From NCBI GenBank assembly GCA_000934455.1, contig KN882637.1, positions 1 through 40,116 on the forward strand: a DNA stretch of 40,116 nucleotides, in the 5' to 3' direction. This DNA comes from Apostichopus parvimensis. Lineage: Eukaryota; Echinodermata; Holothuroidea; Aspidochirotida; Stichopodidae. A program made the translations under genes and the position numbers. Positions 20,240 to 32,631 of the stretch are shown one piece after another. The notes under the pieces are model-generated. The model had not been told where the DNA came from. It worked only from the letters and a program-made list of their open reading frames with translations, and made no database searches. Each line of letters opens with the position of its first letter. Within the stretch, counting starts at the first letter, position 1.

Positions 20240-21850
20240 AAATAATTCTGCCCATACATCGCACTCAAAATACCTCTCTTGGAGCATTACTTCCTCACGA
20301 GCAACTTTCCTTTTGCCATTTAGTGATGATGAATTAATTAGTGTTTCAAAAACTTGCCTTAAGTCAGCCAAGTTTGCGGGTTTTGATGACATCAAATCTT
20401 CTGTTGTTACTCAGGTCATTTCCTATATTTCTAAACCACTCACTTACCGTTGTTAATTTGTCTTTAGCGACTGGAGACGTTCCCGATCATCTGAAAATTG
20501 CCAAAGTGGTCCCCATCTTTAAGAAAGGTGATCCAAACTGTTTCGTTAAATATCGACCAATTTCTGTTTTACCATGTTTATCGAAAATTTTGAAACGTAT
20601 TGTTTACAACAGGCTTTCAATTTTTTAGACAAGTTATAGCATTCTTTTTAATGGTCGGTGTGGTTTCCGGTCTGGTGTGTCCACCGACATGGCGCTTGCG
20701 GATGCTGTTGACAATTTAACACAAGCTATTAACAAAAAACATACAGCAATTGGCGTATTTCTTGAATTATCGAAGGCTTTCGATACTATAGATAATACCA
20801 TACTTCGTCATAAATTAAATCATTACTGTATTAGGGGCTCATTCCTCGATTGGTTTGTTAGCTATCTTTCAAACAGAAATCAATATACTTTTTTATGAGG
20901 GTAAAAGTTCTGATGTTCTTAATATACAGTGTGGTGTACCACTCCTTTTCATTATTTATATGAATGATATTAATAAAATTCTCATCCAAAGCTTCAATTG
21001 TGTTGTTTGCCGATGGTACAAATATTTTCTTTCTGATTACAACTATGAACGTCTGCACAAACCGTTCGTAATGATTCATGTACTTTTACAGATTGGTTTG
21101 CAGCAAATAAGATTTCCCTTAATATTGATAAAACAAATTATATCGTGTTCAATGCAAGTAGAGGTATGGCTCATTTGAATATTGATATCAATAGTCAACC
21201 ACTGCAAAAAGTTGATTTCGTAAAATTCTTCGGTGTTTTTAAAGACTTCAAGCTCACTTGGCGTGAGCACATAAGCCATATTTCCTCCCTTGTTGCAAAA
21301 GGCGTAGGCATCTTGTCAAAACTTAAAGACACCCTTCCTAGGAACGTTCTAAGGTCTCTTTATCAAGCATGTACTACCATATTTGACTTATTGTTGTACC
21401 ATTTGGTTTGGCACAAGTAATCACATGTTAAACAAGCTAACTATTTTACAGAAAAGAGCAATCAGACATATTACTCTCTCTCACCCGAGGGATCACTCAA
21501 ACGTGTAATTTAAGTATTTACTGAAGCTCAATGATCTGTTCAATCTAAATGTTCTCAGTTACTGTTTTCGTTCATTACACGAAATGCTACCAAATACTCC
21601 GAATGCCTTCTTTACACAGAACTCAAACATCCACATTCACAACGATAGGCAAGCTGATTCCCTGCACCCAAGGCAATGTCACAATGATCTCTCAAAAATA
21701 GCTTACATCATCGGGCCATTACAATTAAGAATTCCTTACCTTTTACTTTAAAGGCGATGCCTTCTTTAGATGCTATTAGAAATAGCTTACATAAGCACTC
21801 CATCGACATTTACTACAATTGGGAAACGTTTTTGTCTACAACTTAATTAT
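20240..21850 (+). mobile_element. CR1/Jockey-like LINE, 5'-truncated and dead
   Basis: Reverse-transcriptase blocks of a non-LTR retrotransposon in order. KSAKFAGFDDIKSS is at about 20364, then LSLATGDVPDHLKIAKVVPI and FKKGD with YRPISVLPCLSKIL at 20460-20610. STDMALADAVDNL with LSKAFDTIDN is at 20677-20800, and the GVPL block is at 20933. The C-terminal part includes WREHISHIS, RAIRHITLSHPRDHS (about 21450) and an end like IDIYYNWETFLST (about 21800-21845). The first catalytic position reads FLELSKAFD (usually Asp in place of Glu) and the FADD box is changed to FADG (about 21010). Multiple frameshifts confirm a dead copy. The 5' end (endonuclease) is missing. Confidence 0.8.
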
Positions 21851-22200
21851 TGCTTCTACTTAATTCTAACGGGTGAATGGAGGGGGGGGGGGTGGTTCTG
21901 GAGTTTTTTGGTTCTCATTCCTAATTGTGAAGTTCTGCATTTTTTTCAGGGGGTGTCACCACCCGAAAAGCCATATAGTGTTTTTTAGTACACTTTCTTT
22001 CACAAGTTTTGTTTCTTATCTCATATGTTGTTATATGTCATACTTATGTTGTGATAAAACAACAACATTAATGAAGTGAAATAATGAAAACTCACAAATT
22101 GAAGCCGGCGATAATTTCCTACTTATTATGTAGATCCTGCTTTGTGAGTTAAATATCAAGTTGTAATTAAAAGAAGTCGAAGTTCACTTGAGGTAAAGAG
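21851..22200. other. Non-coding region with poly-G tract
   Basis: Directly after the LINE is a run of ten G (21882-21891) and a second GGGGG near 21950. No gene is visible. Confidence 0.4.
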
Positions 22201-22483
22201 TATTTAGTATGTACATTCATCTCTGCGACTACGAGAAACTTATGAAATTAATGGACATCACATGTCATTTGACGTCAACATATGTCAAAGTAGGAAAACG
22301 GGGAATCCATTGTAACTTAACATGTGAGACTTGGGTGAACATACGTAGGATGTAGATGAACAGTGGTGATGGCACCTGCTAAAACCGGTGGAGCTCGAAG
22401 GTGACTTTAGACCAACAGAGGTAAACAAAACTGAAACGTTTTTAAACATTACAAAAGGAGACCTAACGCTTTTAAGCTATTGT

Positions 22484-22560
22484 CAGTGGCGTAACTATGG
22501 GGATTTGCCCCCCCCCCGCCTAACACATATTCGAATATCCCCCACTCCCCCCCCCAATGA
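22484..22560 (+). repeat. hAT-like transposon terminus or MITE fragment
   Basis: CAGTGGCGTAACTATGGGG followed by long C-runs (22507-22517, 22540-22555) is the kind of end seen in many hAT-type non-autonomous elements (CAGTGGCG start). I could not find the matching inverted end (CGCCACTG) within the next kilobase, so it is either a solo end or a chance match. Confidence 0.3.
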
Positions 22561-22644
22561 CAATGGTGGGAAGAACAATATACTTGACGGAATTAAAAAT
22601 GCATTTAAAGGCTCAGTTAAACCAGCTCGCGAAAGACGTTAAAA

Positions 22645-25545
22645 GCCTATTGTTTCTTAAAGTAAATGCTATCCTATTATTTTGCTTGCTGTCATCCTAA
22701 AGGTTTTGTCATATCTCAATGCTTTTTACTGTACTACTTAGATTAAAGTATGTTGTTCATCCTCAATATACCTTACAGCCTTTTGCAATACTGTTTTAGA
22801 GGTTGTTTTCTGCTGTAACACGATAAAACTAGTGACCTTAACGCATGGTTAACCACAACCATTTTATGATGGAACATGTCAATATTTGGCATATGTGTTT
22901 GTTTACATGCCTAGACGATTTCTTTGCATTTAGCTTGTTGCCGACAATAATGCTGCCTTTCACTTTAATAAGAATTGATGGAACTTAGTGCAATTTAAAG
23001 GGATAAACATATCATTCTGCTACACGTTCAAGCAAAGAAAGGCCATTACATTGTCGGTAGTTCAGTTAAAAACCATATATTTTGCATCGAGTTTTTTTAC
23101 CACCTCATGACTTCGTTAAATAACATATGAGAAGGCGTGTATCTGGGTTCTGGAAATTATGTGCACAATACTTTCTCAAAGTGAAACATATAACCAAACG
23201 TAATTTGCTTCAGGTTGTAATTTTGTATTCGTGTTATGGATTCCTGTATAAGTCTTAATGATAAACCCGTCGGATACATGAGAATAAGCCATTTTTATTT
23301 TTAATTTACAATCAAGATTGAACTTCTGGCGTTATCCAGTTGCACATCAAAGCATTATATAGGTACTCCTACTGTTTTAAGATTAGCCGGGTATGGAAAG
23401 CAGTTCAAGGAGGGAATAGGAACATTTCCAAATGGTTTTAATGAGGTCTTTATCAAACTCCCAAGAGGATGTTCGTTATGTGGATTATGGGAGTTTCAGG
23501 TACCTATTATTTGATGAAGAGTGACCGTAGTGTCTCATTCTAATTAAATAACACTCCCCTGCTTGAAGGACGTTCTAGAAAGCATCGATTATCTTTAAGT
23601 TGCCTCAGAGCTACAAAGGGAGAGTTATCATTCCAGTTAAACATCCTCTTTAATTATCCCATGTGTAATCACATCTTTACTCTTTACCAAGACTGATATA
23701 GATTTAGAATATTATGTATGTGACTATCATCCAATTTCATGTTTTGATATTTACTTCGTTAATTTTCTATGAACAAACATATTTCTACAAGAATGATATA
23801 TTTAAAGTGTGTCAAAACATTATGAGACAAACATTTCTAGCATATTAAAACCTGCTCTGTCCTATTTGTTTTTCTTTTTCAATTCTGTTTTCTTATTGCT
23901 TTGTTTTTTTTTTCTTTGATGTTTGCACCTCTTCTGAAGAGGATATCGTGTATTTCCAAACAAGCTTAACGTATTGGTGTTTGTGGGGGAGGGAGGTGGT
24001 AGCTGACATTCCTGCTATCATATAACTATTGCTGCCATTTTCGAAAAGCATTTCTATTGTTAGGAAAAATACACCGTGCTATTTTTTTATGGGGATGTAG
24101 AGAAATAGGGCGTTATTACATATCTGTTCTAATTTGAACCACTTTTTGTCCATTAAGAAACAATGCCATCATAAGAAACAAGGTACCTTTATCATTGGAA
24201 TTCCCTGGGTTCAAGTGCCATTTGTCTATACAAATGAATTTTTGCTTCACGCATGGCAATCACAACGTGGTTAGCTGTCGGTGGGCATGGCCCATCCACA
24301 AGTTTGCCAAGAGAGAAAACCTTGACTGACGGTTGACTGAGAAAAATAAGGACGTGTAAGAGAGTAAACAAAAAAGGTCCCAGGCCCATTAGGAGAGGGC
24401 AGGGGTAGTGATGACATTTTCAAGGTCAGGGAAGTGTCTTCCAGCTACCCCAGGGTTGCTTTTAGCAAAAACAAAAATATTCACGCTACCTGGAGCTCAT
24501 CACAGATAGTGTCACAGACTTAACAAGACCACGTCCAGTACACAAATCGATAGCTTACCATATCAACTCCCTTCCTACCCCTCCTTGCACTCAAAATGCT
24601 GTGTACGGGCCTGAGTGTTGTATACAGCATTGCCGATTTTGTTTAGGATGTAACTTGAAGAAGCCCTTTCGGATACCGTCCTATTATGAGCGTTATGCAC
24701 GGATGAAATTTCATGTTGGCCGGGCAATTCTCGTAAAGCCGTCAAGCACAATTACATATAATCACTAAATCTTACCACTGTGTTGGGGAAATACGGCTAC
24801 GCTCAAGTTTAAACTCCATCAAGTCATTTTTCTTTGCAATAAGTTTTTTGGTAATACTGTTGCCCGCTCTATCCTGTACTCGCCCTCCGTTGAGGAGGAA
24901 GTTAGGTTGACGCGATCTCTCAGTACAGATGATTATGAACGCAATGAAGTGGCCGAATACAACAAGTAGCATATCTAGAAGATAAAATAGTAGCAATTAC
25001 AACAAAAACATAAAAACATATTTTTACAGATGGAAGACTTCATTGATTCTTCTTCATTTTTTCTATTTTTTTTGCAACACAAAACGTCTTATTTACTTGC
25101 TGTAACGTCAAACTATGTACGTATCTGCCTTTAATGATTAATATAATGAAAATTTGCCAATGGAATGACGAATTGCTAGGATCATATGCGAGGACAAAAT
25201 ATGCTATGATGTATTTGCGGACATTTTGTACCAGGATATATTTTCCAGCCGGACTATATTTGCTGTGAAGGAAGGACAACATTTTCAGCAGATATTGTCC
25301 GGCCGGACTAGATGTGCTGGTACAGAGTTTCCCCCGGACACTTTATACAGGGAGACACTCTGTACTCTCACACCGGAGTAGTCGTAACCTTAGATGTTAG
25401 GTCGTATGATCAGATGGCGTATTTACGGAATCAGAAGTTGGAAAAACCAGAGGGCGTCTGACATAAACTGTTTGGCTGGATTCATTTCTTAACCCCTTTA
25501 ATATGGTTGGCTGGGTTCTTACACGTTGGGGAATCCCCTTGACTT
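22645..25545. other. Long non-coding region
   Basis: Nearly 3 kb without a recognisable gene or element. A small imperfect repeat lies at 25247-25320 (CCAGCCGGACTATATTTGCTG versus CCGGCCGGACTAGATGTGCTG in essence). The minus-strand frame at 24772-24996 begins with a hydrophobic stretch but has no family match and no context. Confidence 0.4.
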
Positions 25546-26869
25546 TACCGCATTGGACACCAGTGTCGCAATAGGTGCAATAAGAAGCGCAAAGGGTGTG
25601 GCCAACACCTTTTTCACAAATACCTGACAGAAGAAGTACCATGAAGGATTTTGATATTGTTGTTTTGTTTAAATCAATTAAATTAAAATAGGTAAGTTAA
25701 ACAATTGGTTCATTTGTGTGAAACAGTTAGCTTTGAATAGAAACTAGCCTAGGCCTAATGTTAACCTTTGGTAGTTGGAGCCGTGTAGTTTGTCGACCTA
25801 GACACAAACGTTAGGCGAGCATAAGAAAGGCTAGTACTAGTAGGAACAGTAGGCATTACAGTTACAGTACAGTAACAAAGTTCACAGCTTAGCATAATAC
25901 TAATAGCTAAGGTATTGTGTAAAACATTGTACACGTATAGAACACATTAATCATTGCCTAACCTACGTGGAGTAGGATTTGAAATGTACATGAAATGAGT
26001 GCCCATCCAATTTCTACATTTTGGTTCAAACATTTTGGTTTTACTATTCGTTAAAGGTCATCAGTAGGCAGTTCCAAAGTTATGCATGCTAAATGAACGG
26101 TACTTAAAATTCCTTAAATTGTTTAATTTCCATTGATGAGATTTTAATTAGACGGTTTACTTTCTAAAACCTTTGTAGAATGGTAGGTTTGAGAATGAGC
26201 GACATAATAATTTCCCCATTATTTTAATCAACCTTATAACATCAGAGCGAATTTACAACCTTATCAATTAATATTGAGAAAAGCTAGAACCCTAAAATTT
26301 GGTAAGTTGTAAGAACTTTACCCTTATTTTTAAAATAGAATACCTTCACAACTCTCACGTGGTTACGTTGGTAACAAATTGGCATCAGAACCCTTTCTTC
26401 ATGCTGAATCGCAGTATGAAATAACAACTTTAGAGCTGCACAACGTGCAAATATATTTCAAGAAAGCTTTGTAACCATTGTTTTGTTCTTTTTAGGACAA
26501 GACACAATAACCTGTGGAAGAATCAAGTTGAAGTAATTCTTTAGAAGCTATTTATCACTACAAATAGCAGTTTTTTTAGCGAAAAATACCAACATTGAAT
26601 ATTCTGGCATTTTTAAGTTGACCTACCTCCACGAGACAATGCTTTTACAGCCTACATTTTTATTTTCCAATCTATGGGATAGAGTATATGGGCTTCTGTA
26701 ATAGGAAGATAGTAGATTGTTTAATTGCTGAGAAATTAGACCTCAAAAATCAAGAAAATTCCAAAATGCTGGTATCTAGCATCAAATATTAAAAGCTTAA
26801 GTAATATTTTGTTCTTCTAACGTATGCCTGCTCTAACCACACAATATATCAAGAAGGGTAACTTTGATG

Positions 26870-27130
26870 AATCTAATACTTGATACACATGAAGAACCCA
26901 AATGTTTTTAATGGAGTTCAAAGAGCATTTCAGGTCACCAGAGGTCTAAATGTTTAAACAATATTAACACGATATCTCAAGATGGTAAACTAACCGAGTC
27001 TAATACTTCTGTTCTATATAAAGTAGAAGAACCCTGTTGTTTTTGGTGGAGGTGAAAGGTCGTCTGAGTCACCAAAGCTCTAGTGTAAAAACCTTCTAAT
27101 CACGATATATGTAGTTGCAATAATACAAAT
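26870..27130. repeat. Two GGTCA minisatellite units, copy-B specific
   Basis: Units with TTTCAGGTCACCAGAGGTC (26920-26945) and GGTGGAGGTGAAAGGTCGTC (27043-27065), each followed by the family spacer (ACACGATATCTCAAGATGG). Copy A lacks them, so they were gained in B or deleted in A. Confidence 0.65.
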
Positions 27131-27410
27131 GACAGCACCAGTTTTGGATATGCTCCCCCATCCGTTAACCAAAGAAAAAGGTTCTCATAGATAAAGATGA
27201 ACCCCTCCACACGTCCATCAGGTAACATTTTCATCCGAGCGAGTCCAAAAGATTGCTCTTTCTTGAAACTACAAATAAAAAACCCACATAACTACTCTAA
27301 AATATGATTATACAAGAGTAACACGGTGATCTTTATTTGTAGTTCTGTGTTGCTATAATCAAATAACATGAAAGGTATTTAGCATCAAATATTAAAATTT
27401 GTGATTAAAA

Positions 27411-27963
27411 GTGGTCTTGTCAGGAAGGCCTCTTTTGTCACCATGCCCTAGTGGTAATGCAACTGGTATGGCCAATAGCGTGCTCAGCGGGATGAGACAT
27501 GATGATGTGTTGCTGTGTACCAAAAATGACAGCTTGATTGTTGATCTCACCAATAAGTTGTCCTTTAAGCTTGGCCATAACAAAGACAGCCTCAATCACA
27601 TCAGATGCAAAACTTCATAAGATTGCGCGACTATGCATTTATATCTGATCTATTTCTCCTGTTTATTTCATGGATGAGGCCAAAGCAGTGATAGTTATCT
27701 CAGGCTTTGATAATTCAACTCACTTATACAGAACACCATCCTTGGCCTTGAAAGTAGGTCATAAACTCAAGGAACCAGTCGAAAACATCAACAATTTATT
27801 AAAAAGACAGCACAAAGTGAGAAAACGGAGCTGAGCAATTTACTTTTGACTTAACTAAGACGGCGGGGAGGTTTCAAGGATAGCATTAGATGATGTCAAA
27901 AAAGTCAACAAAGGAGAATATCATACAGTGGAAGGGCAGGATTCTATTGAGCTGGTAATATAA
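27411..27963 (+). pseudogene. Broken relic with TPSLALK and GEVSR motifs, unknown family
   Basis: Three open pieces in plus orientation. 27411-27620 ends in LSFKLGHNKDSLNHIRCK. 27670-27834 contains KAVIVISGFDNSTHLYRTPS then LALKVGHKLKEPVENI, and 27859-27963 starts DGGEVSRIALDDVKK. From memory, these motifs in this order (GH...IR; AVxxxxGFD...TPSLALKxGHxLK; then R/G-GEVSR) resemble a widespread uncharacterised invertebrate and fish protein family. Its GEVSR box recalls the first Arg box of tyrosine recombinases, as in Crypton-like elements. Stops at 27620 and 27834 plus a frame change show it is dead. It lies in a copy-B-specific insertion of about 1.5 kb. Confidence 0.45.
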
Positions 27964-28979
27964 GCAGGCACCGATACAAAACAGTGTGGAAAGTGAGGTT
28001 TTGATAGCATTTTCAAAGTTCTATTACAGTAATACAGATGTAGCTATTTCATCATATGTTGTATGAGTATTTCTTATGACTTCTTTTACCGCTTGAGTAT
28101 TATCTTAAAACATTATTTATTGCCAATTACGATTCATGCATTCTAAAGAGCAAGTAACAGATCTTCAACCAGAACTTTGAGGAAAATCATTTTGGTGTTA
28201 TGGAAAAGGCAAAAAAGATAGAGACAAACGTTTTCAAAGTATTCTCCATCTGATAGCTGTGATGATATATTCCTAATACCTGTTGATTCTTAGATATGTA
28301 AAGAGCTCTCAACATCTGTGGATTCTTAAATGCATTATTTCTCTTTCGTCATTCATAATCTTCTTAACCGTGGATATCTGTTACAATGTGATTATTCATA
28401 TTCGAACAGCATTCTCAATAGTCCATTTCACCTTATGCCAAACAGTCCCATCATCAAAACAAAGAAAATAATTATCAGGGTTATGAGAAATTGTTGAGGA
28501 GACTTCAGAGAACATTTAAAGGAAAACTTGTAAGAATGAAATCCCCTTAGTGTATAAAGGTAAAGACAAGATAACAACCAAAACACAGTTTCTTGCCACA
28601 GCCTACTCCTACCCTACTAACTGCCACCCACCCACCCATCATCTTTCATCCAAACAAGGAAGTAAATTGATTTTCAGAACTGCAGAGGCGAATAACCTAT
28701 AAATAGACATTAAAAATGCTTTACACTTTGTATTAAAGGTGACAAGGGAATGCATATATCTGAAATGGTCATCATAGGAGTTTCAGGTGTTAGATCCTTC
28801 AAACCAAATACTTAAATAGTTTTTCACTATGATTTTTGTTGTTGTTATTTACGTCTAATATTCTTGCATTCCTTTCGAAACAAATGAGTTTTTATGAATA
28901 GCTAGTTCTGGAAAACATCCTGTTGCTCTCCAAGACTTGGGCAAAGTATAAGCAATATTTGTATTTAGTTAACCCCCTC

Positions 28980-29260
28980 TGCAACCTATATAAAGATAAA
29001 AGCAGTCTGCCCAAGTTCTTTTGAAACTTGATCTATTCTAGTTTTCTCATTGGGCTGTTTTGAACACCCTTTATAGCTGTCTGATTTATATTGTAGCTGT
29101 TCTTGTTGTCACTTCAATGTATTACATGTATTGTGCTGTGCACAAGACGTGGTTTGCGTATGTTGTATTGTATTAGTTTTATAGGTGTGTTTATTAATAA
29201 AGTGTTGTTTACATCCACATATTTGAAGGTGTATTTTTATCTCATGTTTCTTTCTTTCTG
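28980..29260 (+). promoter_or_regulatory. TATA box to AATAAA cassette, copy B
   Basis: Counterpart of 9960-10260: CTATATAAAG at about 28987, AATAAAGTGTTGTTT at about 29195. A stretch of about 15 bp present in A (ATCATCAAAACATG) is missing. Both core signals are conserved between copies. Confidence 0.35.
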
Positions 29261-30214
29261 GCAAGACAATGTTATTAGAAATTCATATACATAATTGACC
29301 TATTTTTATACAGTGCACCATTTATGTCCAAAAGCGTGAACTGCATCTCTTTTCAGCTATATTTGACAGCTTTGTTGTTACTCAGACGACATGTACATAC
29401 TGCAAAAGTTCCATTGTGGGGAAAAGCTGAGGGATGTTTACATTTGCATTACACTAACTGTAAATTTTCATTGAAGTCCACAGTTCCATATTTCAGTGAG
29501 GCTGATAAATGTTGCATTTCCCAATTTTCATGTTATATAAATCACTTTGCATTGATAATTGTGAATTCTTTGTTTTTTTTTGTTAAAACAGTGTCTGAGC
29601 AGCTGTCTGTCATAAGTAGCCTACCTGCTAAATTGCTAAAGGGCTTCACAGAACTTCAAAAGAGCTGAAGTTATATATTGTTTCCACAGGAAAAGGTTTC
29701 AATTAGGGTACACAGTTTCATCCCAGTGGGCCCAGGAAGTGTGTACTTACCCTATTATTAGAGTTTGCTTTGTGTAAGAATTGTTTGTCCACAGATTTAT
29801 ATTTAAGATGCAGTATGTCATAGAGACTACATAAATACAGCTGTTATCAGCATGCTAGTCAAAATTGCATGCCTATAGCACTAAGAAGACCCCCTCATTT
29901 TTGGCAATCTCCCATTTTTTTTTCCATATCCCCATTGTCAATGTAAAAAACGCTCATCCCCGCTTCCCACCTTTTATATGTAAATGTGTATGCGTCCACA
30001 GTTTCATCCAAGTGGACATCGGAAGTTTGTACTTACCCGATTATCATAGCCTAGCTTTTGGTTGGTGTAAGATTTTTGTATCCTCAGATTCATAGTTAAG
30101 ACTCAATCTTTCATAGAAACTATACACAGCTGTTATCTGCATGCTAGTCAGCATTGTATGCCTATAGCACTAAAAAAGACATCCTCATTTTCGGCAATAT
30201 CCTATTCTTTGTCA

Positions 30215-30345
30215 TATGATATCTCATGAAAGTAAGTATAAATATTTGTTATACTTGGCATGTGTATGGTCATATTAAGCAGAAGATACCTATTGTTTTT
30301 AGTAGAGGTCAAAGGTCATCTGAGGTAACCTGAACATCTTGTAAG
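30215..30345. repeat. GGTCA minisatellite unit with perfect DR1, copy B
   Basis: Matches the first unit of the copy-A array. It contains AGGTCAAAGGTCA at 30306-30318, a perfect DR1. The array is then interrupted by about 930 bp. Confidence 0.75.
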
Positions 30346-31270
30346 AGTTACCTTAAAAAATGATAAATAATTTTCCAAACCAGTTGTCAAAGTACGAGAA
30401 CGCTAATGTTGCGTTTGACAGAGAACCGATTTTTCAACCGTTAAGGATGGACATTTCAAATATTATTTGAACAGTAACGAACGTGGCGTCATCTTCGCAA
30501 ATGCACATTGCGACATAACCCACGTTCCGTACAGTACCTACAGTAATCACACAAAAACCGCGTTTGTATACAGATTGATATTTTCCTGAATTTTCGGTGA
30601 AATTCCTTATAAATTAGATATGTTTTTAAAACTTCCGTAAGCCGCCATATATGTAGTTGATCGGTGGTTTCGTGGTCTTCGTGTAACACAATATAAGTTT
30701 GAACAGCAGACTCTTCGTTGTTTACATTGCGATCACGAATTTAGCTCCAATGCGAAGAATGTTCGCATGTAGGCTACTCTAACGATTACAATCGGACAGT
30801 TCTGCGAAGCCTAAGCTTCTCGGTACTACATTCTGCTCTGACATCGATTCCGCCAAGTTTCCTCTTTCGGTGTTCCGAATACTTTTCAAGTTTCCGTTTA
30901 CTGTAAAGTTGATCCGTGAATTATATTTCAGGGATTTCGAAGAACAGTTTACGAACTGTGGTTTGAGTGTGAGAGTGTATTACGTGCAACGCTATGTACG
31001 TATACCAACTGGGCATGGTAGGAATTGGACGGTCGCGATATGTACGTAATATATAATAGGCAATCACATGTGCGTGTACACACGCTTGTTTTTGCCTATT
31101 TGCCTACACTGCGTTCGAACAAACGGTGCTTTTGGTGAGAAACTGGTGAATTTGAAAACCAGATTTTTACAAGAAGAAAACGTCGAATGGGGAAAATGTT
31201 CACATGGTTAGAAAGAGAAAAAATAATAACTACTGCAGTGCAATGTATCAACATCTTCCACCAGACAATT
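30346..31270. other. 930-bp insert splitting the copy-B minisatellite
   Basis: Unlike the flanking AT-rich repeats, this block has many CpG dinucleotides, is not repetitive and has no long open frame. It lies exactly where copy A continues from one minisatellite unit to the next. I found no terminal repeats. It could be an old element, or original sequence lost from A together with some units. Confidence 0.5.
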
Positions 31271-31830
31271 CCTTTAAAACCTTGTTAACAGGATATCTCA
31301 AGATACATTAGGATGCATGTATACTTCTCATACCTATCATGTGGATGTGTTATATTAAGTAAATGAACAATGTTGTATTTAGTGGAGGACAAAGGTCATC
31401 TGAGGTTACCAGGAGGTCAAATATTGAAAACCTTTCAAACACAATATCTCATGTTAGAATGGATAATTTTTATACTTGGCATGTGGATGCGTTATATTAA
31501 ATAGAATAACTCATTTGTGTTTGGTAGAGGTCAAAACTCATGGGTCACCAGCAGTAAAACTCTTAAAACCATTTAAATGTGATATATCATGGTAGAAATC
31601 ATGGATATTTTCCATACATGGTATATTGATATGCCATATTGAGTACAAGAATCCTGCAGTTTTTGGTGTAGTTTATTGAGGTCACGAGAGGTCAAACTCT
31701 GAAAACATTTAAACATGATATCTAAAGGTAGGAATCATGGATACTTCTCAAATTTGGTGTGTGGATGCATCACACCTAGTACAAGACCCCTGTTGCTTTT
31801 GGTGGAGGAGTGAATTGCCCCGTACAGTAG
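31271..31830. repeat. GGTCA minisatellite array upstream of TRIM B
   Basis: About four units, collinear with 11185-11735 of copy A. A one-mismatch DR1 (AGGACAAAGGTCA) is at 31386-31398, followed by further AGGTCA half-sites (GAGGTTACCAGGAGGTCAAA). The array ends about 800 bp before the TRIM B start. Confidence 0.75.
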
Positions 31831-32631
31831 ACTGACTTGGTTTTTCATGCCATGGTGTAATTGTACACTAAACTAGTAGTTCAGGACATTTATATTATGT
31901 CTAGTGTAATGAAGTCATCGAAACCTCAATGCATTTTGCATTCTGGTTTTCTTTTGTATCCTTCTTATGTAACAATTACCAACATTAGTGTTCATGCAGA
32001 GTTCATGAAAACGTTCGTTCGTCGTATTATTTAAATGTGTGACTGTAGTATAGTGCAATACCCTTAGAACTGTGAACAGAAAACAGACCTATACTTTCAA
32101 GGCATAGCCTATGTCCAGTGGATAACTTTCTCTTCTTCAATGTGAGGACATAGTGGCCACCACAGTGGAGGAAATAATTTATTTTTCTGCTCATATTTCT
32201 AAATTAACATTGTATGCAGATCAACATGCACATATACGACTTTAACAATGAAATGTGGTTAGCCAAATACGACTAAAAGGAGACCGTATTTTCGTGTTTG
32301 TTAGAAAACAAATTCATTAGATTTAAGCAATATTCACAGTAGTGTAGAGGTCATTTGATGTCAGGGAAAGGCACAGCACCAAAACTTACGATTGCAATTG
32401 AAGTTATACCTTCATTGTTATGTCATTATTATGCTCATTGTTATGCTCATTTATTTCAAATTGTTAGATATTATAGGTAGCCGCTGCGGCATATCTTGAT
32501 GGTACCTAGTCAATCGATCAGTATGAATACGTATTGTAAATCATTTGTCAGTAACGTCATGTTTAGTATTTTAACCAGGACCGACGATAGTTTGTATTAT
32601 TCTAATTGTTTCTCTATTTTGTATTTTAAAG

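Noticed and set aside
19931-20395. 154-residue minus-strand frame
   Set aside because: It is antisense to the LINE reverse-transcriptase sequence, which explains the lack of stops.
24772-24996. 74-residue minus-strand frame with a hydrophobic start
   Set aside because: No homologue, promoter or splice context; length is within chance for this composition.
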